Assembly: GCA_019188255.1 (NCBI GenBank)
Contig: JAETXT010000006.1
Span: 434,001 to 498,000 of the forward strand
Direction: 5' to 3'
DNA length: 64,000 nucleotides
Origin: Verticillium longisporum
Lineage: Eukaryota > Ascomycota > Sordariomycetes > Glomerellales > Plectosphaerellaceae
Shown here: piece by piece, positions 24,131 through 34,597 of the stretch
How positions within the stretch are numbered: the first letter of the stretch is position 1
How the letters are laid out: each line of letters starts with the position of its first letter
Made by a program: the position numbers and the translations under genes
The notes under the pieces: model-generated
What the model saw: the letters and a program-made list of their open reading frames with translations, nothing else
Told to the model about the DNA's origin: nothing
Database searches by the model: none

Positions 24131-24850
24131 CTATTGCTTCAGGAAGCCCTCCCGCTCGACGACCTCGCCGCGGAACTTGATCAGGAACACCGTCCTGCCA
24201 GGCCAGAGCTCGGCCTCCTCCTTGCCGGGCGCCTTGATGCTGTGCGCGCTGACGCGGGCGGGAAAGCCGGCGCCGTCGCAGGCGCCCTCGACGATGCCGG
24301 CGACAAAGGCGGCGCAGTTGAGCTGGCTCAGCTCGCGCGGCACGCTGACGAAGCGGTTGACGAGCGGGTCGTTGCCGACAATCAGGTACTCGTCGGGCGT
24401 GGGGGGGTTGGGGCACTACTCGAGGCGGTCGGCCTGGCGGCCAAAGAGGTGCTGCCAGAGGTTCTGCTTGATAAAGTGGAGCAGCGTGATGATGTTGAGG
24501 GGCCGGAGCTGGGTGCGCGGCGGCTCGCGGTGGAGGAGGAGGTCGAGGAGCTTGAGGCCGAGGGGGTGGCCCTGGTCGTTGAGGCTGCGGGCTGCACGTC
24601 AGCGAAAGAACGGGGGACTCTGTGTGTGTGGGTGCGGAGCAGGGGCGTACCGCTGCTCGAGCTCGCCGACGCCCTTGACGCGGCGCTGGGCATAGTTGAT
24701 CATCTCGCTGAAGAGGTAGGCGAAGCTGGCCTGCGAGAGCTCGGCCGTCTTGGTGCGGTTGAGCGGGCGGTGGTAGATCGTCTTGCCGTTGGACGGCAGA
24801 CGCAGCCCCGGCTGCTCCTGGGTAGGGGCTTTGGACTGGAGGTTCGACAT
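24131..24850 (-). CDS. trs31: TRAPP complex subunit Trs31 (TRAPPC5), in-frame TAG
   Basis: Core subunit of the TRAPP tethering complex, the Ypt1/Rab1 exchange factor at the Golgi. Exon 1 is 24651..24850 (ATG at 24850) and exon 2 is 24131..24584; the intron 24585..24650 has donor GTACGC, branch GCTGAC and acceptor GCAG. The N-terminus has IYHRPLNRTKTAELSQASFA and FSEMINYAQRRVKGVGELEQR, then LNDQGHPLGLKLLDLL and HFIKQNLWQHLFGRQADRLE. Next comes an in-frame TAG (24418-24416), followed in the same frame by TPDEYLIVGNDPLVNRF and ELSQLNCAAFVAGIVEG to the end WPGRTVFLIKFRGEVVERE. With the stop counted as one residue the length is 217, normal for the family. The gene is essential in yeast, so an error at the TAG is likely; a real nonsense mutation or recoding is the alternative. 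Confidence 0.85.
24416..24418 (-). other. In-frame TAG inside trs31
   Basis: Reads GCC GAC CGC CTC GAG TAG TGC CCC AAC. The frame is unchanged on both sides and the spacing to TPDEY is normal, so this is a substitution-type break (AAG or CAG to TAG), not a frameshift. A GT..AG intron over it would be only 31 nt. Confidence 0.8.
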
Positions 24851-25178
24851 GGCGGGATCACCTGCGCGAGCTGTCGTTGGTGGTGGTCGAGAGGCGGGCG
24901 GTACGTCAACGGTAGCTGTCCTGCTGCTGGTGATGTCTGGTGGAGGTGCGAGGCTCGGTGTGGGGCGCACGGCTGTTTCGGTATGTTCGGTGTACAGGGG
25001 GGATTGAACGAAGGACCGTCTCATGACTGATAATGGAAATTGACCAATGTGAATGGTATCTGGCTTGGGCTAATACTTCATAAGACACTCAATTCAACCT
25101 AAGCCATATTCGAGAAACTCTAACGCTATGTATGTCTAACTTGTAATTTCTGGCCCCATACTTCGTCTTCCCATCACT

Positions 25179-25627
25179 CTAACTCGCAGGAGCGACAGCC
25201 TCCGGCGCGACAGCAGGCGGCGCATCAGGCTTCGCGACAGCCTCTCCAGCAGCATCAGGGGCGGCAGGGGCGGCGGAGGAAGCAGCAAGCCCCTTGTCCT
25301 CGCCACCCGCAAGGTAGTCCTCGTGCTCGCCGATGAGCTTGCCACCGGCGATCCAGCGCTCCCGCTTGGCGTCGCGCTTCTCCTGGCACAGCTCCATCAG
25401 GGCGGGCCAGTACTCAGCGTGGTCGTAGTCGAACTGGAGGTCGCCCTCACTGAATTCGGTCCACAGCTGCTCGCGCGGGACATACTGCTTCATGTCCTCG
25501 TTAAACTTGAGCTTCTCGCGCGTCAAGGGGTCGATGAAGGGCGTGATGAGCGATGAAGGGCGTGATGAGCTTGAAGAAGCCCCAGACTACCCAGGGGACT
25601 GCATGATGGTCAGCATGATTTGGGGAG

Positions 25628-25662
<35 letters not shown>

Positions 25663-26338
25663 AATTACCATTGATAATGAGGGCCTTGCCGAGACGCTCG
25701 GGGTAGTGGGTCTGCAGAATGTTGAGCACCTCGCGGCCCTGACCAATGCCAGGCGCCGTGTTGGAACGGCTCTTGCTCGTCTTAAAGTTGATGAGCAGGG
25801 CGAGCGTCTCCTGGCCGGCGGGCATGAGCTCGATGACGCGCTCGACCATGAAGACGAGGTGCTGGACCTGGCGCGGCGAGGGCTCGGTGTTCTGCCGGCC
25901 CGGGTTGAGGTACTGGCACGGCCTCGCGTCCTTGTCGAAGCCCAGCAGGATCTGCTTGCCCGTCTCGGACTCGGGCGAGATGTGGTCCGGCGTCAGGACT
26001 TCGTCGGGGCCGACGCCGTAGCCGCGGCGCCAGGCGACCGTGTCGCGCAGGCGGCGCGCGGCCTCGAGCTGATTCCACTTGGTCGCGCGCAGGTAACGAA
26101 GGAGACACTCGCGCGTGAGCCACTGGCGCTCGGCGTCGGTCAGGGGACCGGCCGGGCGTTCGGTGGAGGGCGGGGCCGGGGTGATGTCCGTCCAGGCGCG
26201 GGCCTCGGCCAGCAGAGCGTCGTATTTGGTCTGCTGCTCGGCCGTCAGGGGCTGGCGCGCGGGAGGGACGACTCCCGGGGCTGGCGCCAACAGGGGCGTC
26301 TTGAGCACGCCCGGGGCCTGCGGCTGTTTCTCGGCCAT
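25179..26338 (-). CDS. Sec14-like CRAL-TRIO lipid-transfer protein, broken by a 19-bp duplication
   Basis: Exon 1 25669..26338 (ATG at 26338) and exon 2 25179..25598. An Ala/Pro-rich N-terminus is followed by a CRAL-TRIO N-terminal helical region (RECLLRYLRATKWNQLEAARRL), then the CRAL-TRIO fold (KQILLGFDKDARPCQYLNPGRQN, TLALLINFKTSKS, REVLNILQTHYPERLGKALIIN, then VPWVVWGFFKLITPFIDPLT). The order and the IN-VPW-PFIDP motif fit fungal phosphatidylinositol-transfer proteins of the Sec14/Pdr16/Csr1 group. Exon 2 carries a direct 19-bp repeat (25532-25550 and 25551-25569) that shifts the frame right after PFI; deleting one copy restores DPLTREKLKFNED and an exact 356-residue model. The C-terminal tail is acidic then Ala/Pro-rich. 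Confidence 0.85.
25532..25569 (-). repeat. 19-bp tandem duplication inside a coding exon
   Basis: Two identical 19-base copies (CTCATCACGCCCTTCATCG on the coding strand) placed head to tail. Nineteen is not a multiple of three; exon 2 is in frame (2 + 133 codons) only with one copy. Confidence 0.9.
25599..25668 (-). other. Intron of the Sec14-like gene, with a CT/GT microsatellite
   Basis: 70 nt, donor GTAATT, branch GCTGAC and acceptor GCAG. A (CT)n then (GT)n tract (plus-strand coordinates ~25629-25661) fills the part after the donor. Confidence 0.75.
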
Positions 26339-28202
26339 GCTGCGTGTGGGATGGCCTGCCTGCCTTGGGATGTTGGGGCAAGGAACGTCGGAGCCTTTCT
26401 AGGTTGGGCACGCCAGCAAGAGCTTAGAGGGGGGAATGTGTCGAAACCGGGCTGTCAATGGAGGGCCACAAATAGACGACCTGCGCGGCAAAAGAGCAGA
26501 TGAACTTGTTTCCCTGTACTCTGTGTGAGACCGGAGAAGAGGTGACCGAGTGTCGGGTGGATTACGCTCACCGCCCCTGAAGTGAGCCTGACCTGGGGAG
26601 AATAGATTGGTGAGTTCTCGAGCTCGAGATCAGATGAAGCCAGTCGGAAAGGGCGGATCCGGGGCAATAGCGCACAGACTTGATGGTAGCAGTGTGCGTA
26701 GTTTCTGTCGGTGGCAGGGCAGAGAAGATGCAGCGCAAGACAAGGACTTTGTTCGTTGATGCGATGCGAAACAAAAAAAAAAAGAGAATCAGGGCCTGAT
26801 GCCAACCGGAGCACCTGCTGATGTGCTGGAACACCTGTTGATGGGAACCTTCATCTCCAGGAAATTACAGCTCGGTGAGGCTGTCATGACCTTGGCGATT
26901 CCGCCATGCGGGCCCATATACCGTGAAACCCGATACGCCAGGTACAAGGGTAATTGATAGATGCTTATCAGGAGATGCATATACACGGGACACGCAAAAC
27001 ACCGACTCCACCAGACCGAGACACAGCAAAGCAATACAACAGCATCATCCCGAATCCATCCGTCGATCGTCAGGATGGCCTTAAATGCTTCTCGAATCCA
27101 ATCAACCAGCCTCCAATGAATCTCAATATTGGCTGAGCGAAAGCTGTTGATCAAGTCCATGGTCTCAGTCGCGATACCCCAAGCAGGTAGGCGTCGTGCC
27201 GCCCTAAGCATCTGGTTCGGTTCGCTCATCACGGCTAGTATGCATAAACCACGCCAGCACCCACATCTGCTGCCGGCTCATCCGCCATCCGGGACGGCGG
27301 TGGGCGGTCATCGCTCACGTCGCAGCCCGGAACGCCTGTCATCCGAAGCCAGCACTGCGCCAGAAGAACCACCATGTTCATCCATCCGTTCCTTCTCATT
27401 TGACTGGCACTGCGCGCGCGCACACACACATACACGTGAATGCCAGAGTGACCTTGGGGGTCATGCTGACCCTGTCGGGGCCATGTGCTGGACCTGCATC
27501 CCTGGACTGAGCGAGCTGATCACTCGCTTAGAGTTTGTGTTCCCTCCGACTGGGTGACCATCGCCAGACATTTCGCTGCCAGGCTTCCATGTTTCCACGC
27601 TTCCACGAATGGCGGATGGGCGGCGCGCGGTGGTATGGATGGGCACACGCATGATCGATCAAATGAATGAATGGGTGAGCCGGTCCCCAACTCATCCCAT
27701 CTCCATTCAGTTCCCCCGTCCATCTCGTCCCATCCCAGCCCGGCCCATCAACTCGGGCCAATCCCCTGCCGTTGTTCCAGATGACTCGAAGAAACACGGC
27801 TTGTTTGTTTCTCCTCCGGTTCTGAACCTGTTTCTCACCTGTGTTGTTATATCATCAACGGCTTACCTCTTCCCGTCGTCGGCCGCTGCGTGCTTCATCG
27901 CTGAGAAAGAAAGACGCTTCCCCTCCTTCTTCCCCTCGCCTCCCCCCTCTCTGCCTTTCTCTGCCTCGTTCAGAGTCGACGACCCCAGCAACGCCTTCTC
28001 GTCTTTGCTTTCGATGCCCTGCTCTCGTCTGCTTTCGATGTCTCAGGCTGCTCTTCATCGTTGTCATCCTGCATAGCCTTGCCCAGCATCTCATACCTCC
28101 ATCCGCCATCCTCGACAGCATCGTCACCCTCCCGTGCTACCTTCATTCCCGCCTCTTCTCGCCCTTCTCGCCCTTCTCGCCCTTCTCGCCCTTCTCGCCG
28201 TC
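26339..28202. other. Divergent intergenic region of about 1.9 kb
   Basis: Between the Sec14-like gene (minus) and the secreted-protein gene (plus). The right end is a C/T-rich leader; a short CG/CA dinucleotide tract lies near 27412-27432. No convincing ORF. Confidence 0.45.
28150..28199 (+). repeat. 9-bp tandem repeat (CTTCTCGCC)n before the start codon
   Basis: About five copies, ending 4 nt before the ATG at 28203. The unit is three codons (Leu-Leu-Ala) in the same frame as the gene, with no in-frame ATG upstream. Confidence 0.8.
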
Positions 28203-29230
28203 ATGGCGCCAAACGCCCACACTCGGCTTTCACCAAGCTCTCCAATGTCGCCCGCCTTCGGTGCTCCTTGGGTTGCGAGACCTGGGCATACCTTCTTCTG
28301 GCAGGTCTCTCTCGTGGCCATCATCGCCTTTTTGAGCCTGCATCTGCGGCCAACAGCCGCCGCCACGGCAGAAGACACCTGTGTTACCCACGACCAGCCA
28401 AACCCCATCTTCCAGGATTATCCGAACAACGCCACTGGCGTGCTGAACATGACGCTGGCCATCATCCCTATTCCTTTGGCCACGGCCCGACAGATCATTC
28501 CGGCGCAGTATGCTATCCTTGAGAGCGCATATCGGTCTCTGCTACCTAGCTTCCCGGCCGACATGTACCCTGTGCTGCTCCAGGCCGGCCATGACCATGA
28601 CATTCGTTACCTGGAGTTCACCATTCCTGATTTCAGCGTAAGTTTCTCATGTCCTTGCTAGGATGGAACCTGCTGACATGCCCCCAGAGATCCGGTTTCG
28701 AGTTTCCCTTTCTGGACTTGCTGGGCGACGGCTACTCTGTCTTCCGCTGGGCTCCAGAACAAATGATCACGGCGTCCAACAAGGGCGCCATCGACGGCTC
28801 GGAGGCTTACGGCACCGTCGTCCACCCCTCGACATTTGCGCCTCAGTGCGATGCCTATGCGACTCTTTCGGGAGGCAACACCTTCTTCAAGGCTACGAGC
28901 AACTCAACCTACATGTCACTCGAGTACAATCGCCTGCCGTCCTGCAAGACAGTGCCGTATCCACTATCATTCTTCAAGAATGTGACGAATCAGCCCATCT
29001 TCGTCAACGGCAAACAGTGCGACCAGATGATTCGTCTCTTTGACACACCACTGTCGAAGGGTACCTTTGCCCCCGCCCCCGTCAAGGCAAAGATCGAGGC
29101 AAATGTCGGCCCCTTTCCCGATGCAACATCCTTCAAGGGAGTTTTCGGCTTCCAAATTGCAACCCCCTTCATCGAGAACAATTACCTCTCATGTGATACC
29201 CTCAAAGGCTACCAAGGCGCAAACCTTTGA
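28203..29230 (+). CDS. Predicted secreted/membrane-anchored protein, function unknown
   Basis: Exons 28203..28637 and 28688..29230, with a 50-nt intron (GTAAGT donor, CTGAC branch, CCCAG acceptor); 325 residues. An N-terminal hydrophobic segment at ~32-52 (FFWQVSLVAIIAFLSLHL, then TAAATAED) is a signal peptide or anchor, followed by NNATG and NMT glycosylation sequons. The segment IPIPLATARQIIPAQYAIL weakly resembles the start of acetoacetate-decarboxylase-like folds (tentative, not a function call). The second exon contains FEFPFLDLLGDGYSVFRWAP and several more sequons. The start was placed at the first in-frame ATG; an in-frame (Leu-Leu-Ala)n stretch lies directly upstream without an ATG. 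Confidence 0.75.
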
Positions 29231-30399
29231 ACAAAGCCACGTTGAATATTGTAGACTTCTTTTTCGCTCTTCTTTTTCAGGCGTTCCTCATCCATCTAGC
29301 TAGACGAGACCCATGATATCATGACGAATGACCTGGGGGCCGTCATGGACACATGGATCCAGCATCCGGATCCGATTGGCGGCCAAGCCACAATTAAAAT
29401 TGTTTTAATACTCTCCTCCTACTGTGCAAATGTGCTACTGCGTGCGGTTGCCGGCGTGCACCTACAAGTGGTGTAGCTGTCACCTTGTTGCATACAGTCA
29501 AGATGCTGCGCGCTAATAGCAATTTAACTCTGTCGTTCAGAGTTGGGTCCTGGCAACCACGTCTTAGGTACGGAACAAAACTGCATTTCCTAGCAGCAGA
29601 AAGACTACACGACAGGTGTGAATGCTCTTCGATGCTACGATCGTTCTGATAGCTTTACAGACATCATTTCAATCAGAGATTATCGGTATAACCTGACAGT
29701 AGAAACACAACAACCACATACACATATAACATGGACTGCTTCGCGAACCTCATCCTCAGCCCAGCGTTTCGCTGTACAAACCGTTCTCAGCCTAAACATG
29801 AGGCCAATGAGCACACCCGACAGTTTCGTCGACGCATACGGACTTTTAGAATAATCTCAATCGTCCTAGCTACGAAGAATTCAATGCCAGCAGCATCGAC
29901 CCCTACCTCTCCCAGACAACCGGAGCGCGTCGCCAGATGGCCAGAGATCCGAAGGCGTTGACCCAATACTGAACGCTGTGCGCGGCAAGGCGAGCTAGCA
30001 GCATCAGGGGCTGCTTCAACAGGCCTTCCTCATGGCTGGCGTCTTTCGCCGCGCGTTCTTCGCTGATCCGCTTCACCCCCTGTTTCTCGGAAGGGGGTTG
30101 GGATATATTGATGCGACGAATGCAAAGCCCCACGAAAAAAGAGGACTTGGCGTCCAAAGTTGGGTTTTCGCGGAGACGCTACAGACTGGGGATAAGAGAG
30201 GAGGGTCGGGCTGTTCTGAAAGCCTGCCTTCCCAAACTCTGTCGCCCCGGAAGAAAAGGTGGCAGAGAACCAGGCAGACACGTCAGGCAATATGCGGTTG
30301 ATGGGCAAGCCAGGTGCGCGCCTTTTGAGTCGCGGTCCAGCCTCATCGAACAACTCATCCACACAGAGGCGAGAAACATTGACATGACCGTCCATCCAC
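29231..30399. other. Intergenic region
   Basis: 3' side of the secreted-protein gene. Locally AT-richer (29380-29740). No supported ORF. Confidence 0.45.
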
Positions 30400-31339
30400 G
30401 TCCTCACAGCAAACTACGCACTCTGGCTTCAGTCACCCCGCCGTCGACTTCCGCTCCGACCTCTACGTCTGCGCCGGCGACACAGCTCTGAGCCCGGTCC
30501 GCAAAGTGTGACGGCTCGATGCCCAAAGACCTCCCACCCCGCCTGAAACACACGTCGCTCTCGATAGGCACACAAACCTTGTTGATCTCGATATGGCTTT
30601 CTTCTGCCCAGAGGCCGACCACCTGACCATGCCCGACAGCCCGGATGACCGCGGTTGCAAGATGGCGCGGCATCCTCCCTCGGCGTTGCCTTCTCTCACT
30701 GCTACACCAAAATGACCGAGGGCGAGCGCCGGCGCGTCCTCGTCAGCATTTATCCGCGCCTCTCGCGCGTGCGAAACGCACACATCCCGCTGCTCTGAGA
30801 GGGCGAGGATGCCCTCGTGGACCGCGATAGGAAGATCGGTGGGCCGCTGGAGGGGTACCAGAGTTTCGACGCATAGAGGCCGTCGCTCCTGCGCGACGGG
30901 GTCATGTCGTGGTTCGTCACGAAGAAACATCACACGGATCAAAGCCCGCGAGCCTGAGCCCGCACCCATCCCGGCGGCCGCGGGCCCCGTAACCTGTCCA
31001 GACCCCGACCTGGTGTAGGGCACCGTGAGACTCGTGCTGCGAGAGAGCATATGGCAGCGCGTCGTGTCCCTGTATGTGATGCCGCCGCCGCCGGGGCGCG
31101 AGGCGATGCTATTCCCCGTCGACGGCGCGACGTGGCGGCGGATGCGGAGGCCGGAGCATGGGGCGGCGCGCACGCGGCCGACGGCGACGGCAAGGGAGCT
31201 CAAGAGGCATACGGAGGGGTGGTTGAGGCTGAGCTGGCCGCGGCTGTTGGGCGAGTGGAGGTTTGACGACGTCATGGCCGAGGCCGAGGCGTCGCATTGG
31301 GCAGATTCAGTGCGCAGCTGCCTTTTGTGCTGTCCATGA
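30400..31339 (+). pseudogene. Decayed gene of an unrecognised fungal protein
   Basis: Plus-strand pieces read as protein but are cut by stops and frame changes. From ~30430: SGFSHPAVDFRSDLYVCAGD, stop; from ~30585: DLDMAFFCPEADHLTMPDSP, stop; from ~30716: TEGERRRVLVSIYPRLSRVR and HIPLL, TGA, EGEDALVDRDRKIGGPLEGY, TAG, then LLRDGVMSWFVT. From 31025: RLVLRESIWQRVVSLYVMPP, FPVDGATWRRMRR and RHTEGWLRLSWPRLLGEW to a stop at 31339. The style resembles the large group of fungal F-box/2EXR-like orphan proteins, but I cannot name the family. At least three stops argue for real decay rather than a single error. Confidence 0.5.
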
Positions 31340-34300
31340 CCGAGCTTGGCGAGTGATAGGCTAGAGAGAAGGGGGATATGTGTGGGCGGTCGATTTGTTG
31401 TCTCGTCGTTGGGCTGTCTGAGTCTGCGTGATGTGCTTCTTCTCAGCTTGCTCTGAGACCGGGGCTGAGACAGGAAGGGGGTTTCTTCTTGGCGGATCTT
31501 TCTGGGATTGTTCGCTGCTGGCGTCGTTGTTCGATATCCACGTACGCATGTACAACATGTCCTCTGAATACCTCTAGAAGATCAGGGTGCTAGACCGGGA
31601 GCTCTCCCAATGGAGCACGGTGAGAATGATGTGGTTGCCTGTATAGGAGCATCTTCAGGTATGTCAGCACTTGCAGCTTCGCAAAGGCCTGTTCCAATGC
31701 TTCTGCACCATTTTCTGGCGCGCTGACGAGAAATATATGACCCAGAAGATAGGCTGTGCCATGGGGCTTTATGTCGGCAGGTTTACCAACGCAAGAACAT
31801 CGTGGCCTCGTACTGACCGCTGAGCATCCCCCAAGGAAAAACCAGCGACAATCTTATCAGGTTGCCATGCACTCTTGAGGGCTGCTGTCCGGTCTATGTT
31901 TCACTTTCTGTTGGATTACTCTCCAGTCATGTGAGTTGATGGTGTTGCTTCATGATTGGTGGGCACATCTTTCACCTCGCCAGAACCAAACGTGCCGCTT
32001 CTGATGACATGCATAATCTTCATGCCGAGTCCTGATCAACCTGACATTTGAAGGAGATGTTCAGCTGAGGAGGTTTGGTAGGTCCTTGGCGGTAGAGTGT
32101 CCAGCAGAAGACCCATGGAGTTCCAGGGGCCTGGTCTTGAGCGAGTAGTGCGATATGGTTGGGTGATTTGGAAAGAGAGACTCGTTCCAAAAGTTGGTGA
32201 GGTCGGTCTGAGAGACAGAACTCATAGGCGGCCAGATGTGATGATGTTGAAGATTGCATGTAGTGAGTAGTTCCCATCTGCCGAGCAGCACTGACTGCAG
32301 TGACCTGTGGGGAAGGTCTGGGGAGACCCGGTTAGAGAGGCAAACAGTCATCGACCCGCCCTCGATGTAACAAAGCATAACGAGTCGTCTATCGGGCATC
32401 GACCCCACTCGGCGTGACTCTTTCGCCGCTAGGGCGGAAGCGGCCAAGCCAGTCATGCAGGTGGGAAGTAGCGACGCAGCCATCGTAAAAACGCAACTGC
32501 TCGACAGCGCAAGCCGGCAAGGCAGATGGCCAAATCGTCCCGAATCGACCTGGCCAAGAGCCATCCAACCCATCCTGCCCGCCCTGCCCGTCCTATCCAG
32601 GGCCAGCTGCCAGCCACCAGAAGAACCCACCCCACTTCACCCACCACACTCCTCTATCCGTCGTCTTTCCCATGTACCGAGATCGACCATCACCTTTCGC
32701 CTCTACCACCAGATTCGCCTCTACCACCAGAGCTGAGCATCCGTCGCCCATCATCCATTCGATGGCCCCAGGTGTCGTACGATAAGACGTCGATGCAAAA
32801 CGTAGCAAGCTACACGTCGAGTGCGCCAGGTCGAACCCTCGTAACGTCAAAACCAGAGGCCCGGGCACCCCCCAAAGCCACCCCTGAACCCAGGCAGAGA
32901 AAGGGCCCAGACCAGGGTTCCTGAATGCTGTTGGTGACAGGCTCTTCAGGGCTAGTGTTTCTTGTCGATACCAGGTTGCAGTAGCCCGCCCACAACCCGC
33001 TAATGTCGTCACAGTCTGACCCCTCCAGTCCCCTAGACCCTTCTCCCTCTCCCCGCTGGCCCACGGCATTGGCCTGCGCCAGCCTGCCCGTCTCGACCCA
33101 GCCCACCTGGCGATTTGAAAGCTCCCTAGCACGGCTCTAGGTACGATTACGAACAGACGACTCGGGGTACAGTACCTGCTGGGGGAGTCACGGACCCGGC
33201 CGGCAACCCGAGCAGCTTGGTCTCTTCGTCTCTCGCAACCTCAACCCACGTAGCCGTCGCTTGCCAGATTCACCACGGTGCTCCGGCTGTTGGCAAAATT
33301 CAACCGGGCCAGAGGGAAGAAAAAAGCTGTCTCGTGTCGACAGTGCAGATACCTCTTGTTGATCTAGAATCGAGTCGCCGCACGCCTCTTTGTTCCTTTC
33401 CGCAAAAGTCCGCCGACGCCGTCATTCTCTCCGCGCCCCCCCAACCCAACTAGGCGTAGGAAGCGCATCCATCCTTCCACCCTTACTTATTACCAAGCCG
33501 ATCAAAGCCATCCTAATCATCTCGACGTTGCACCGCACCCACCACACAAGACTTTCGAGCTAGCACGTTGTCAGCAGCCTCAACACCCACCACCCACCCG
33601 CCATCCACGCGCGCGGGATTGCCGGAACAACGATCCCTCCATCCCTGCCAACCACCACTCCCTCCTCCTCCGCAGTTTTCCACTTCTACAACATTCACGT
33701 GCTGTCCGTCACATCGCACCCTGCTCAACGCAAGGCGCCCGACCCAGTCAAAGCCCCCAGTGCTAGGGAACGCCTGGTCACAAGTCCCGCCAGCCGAAAG
33801 CTTCGCAAAGCGTAGCGACCCAAAAACACGATACTTGTGCGTTCACAATCCCCATCGTCCCGGCGCCTCCCCCTCCCGGATGCATAGCAGTACAAGTGGA
33901 ACCTGAGAGAAGACGACTGCTACCCTTCCATTCTGCGCCGCCTCCCTCTCTTCATCAGGTCCTCGGCCTGACGGACTACGCTTCCAGGTCTCTAAAGTCT
34001 GGACTCTGGGCTCTCGATTTGACCTTAACACTTGACTGCCTTATTTTTCCCCTGCCGTCTCCTGCTCAGCCTGACGCTAACCTCGACCACAGGGCGCCTC
34101 TGACCTCGCGCCCGTCTTTGCAACTCAGCCACCCACCTCTCATTTCACTACCCTTCCACAACGACCCAGGTCCCTCTCGTCTTACGTGTTCCTCATCTTC
34201 CCACAACACACCAACCCCCGGTTGGCGGCCGCCTGCTTGGCTTTTCTTCAGGCACCTACATTGCATTCGACAAAACCTGCGACTGCCGTGCTAGACTCGA

Positions 34301-34597
34301 CTCATCTTGCAGTTTACAGCCCAATAAGGCCATACTACGTAGGAACCCGCACCCGCCCCTCATTGCGACGAGGAAAACACCGCGAAGCGAGGCTCAATTC
34401 GGCCAGCGCGCTCTCAACCCCACGAACTCAAGTTTCAAGGGCCTCAGGCTGTCCTTTTCATACTCCCCCCATCGCCGGCCTTGGAACCACCGGACTTGAC
34501 TCTATTTTATTCACACCGGCTTGGTGACGCCGTCCATACGTCACGAACAGGTAGTCGATAGCCAGACCACTGGTGCCGTCGACTCACAGTCATCACC
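31340..34597. other. Gene-poor interval and probable leader of the Zn2Cys6 gene
   Basis: No convincing ORF in the first 2 kb. About 33400-34597 is C/T-rich with many short out-of-frame ATGs, as expected for a long 5' leader of a regulator gene; a CCTAGGTACC-like motif occurs at ~33138. Confidence 0.45.
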
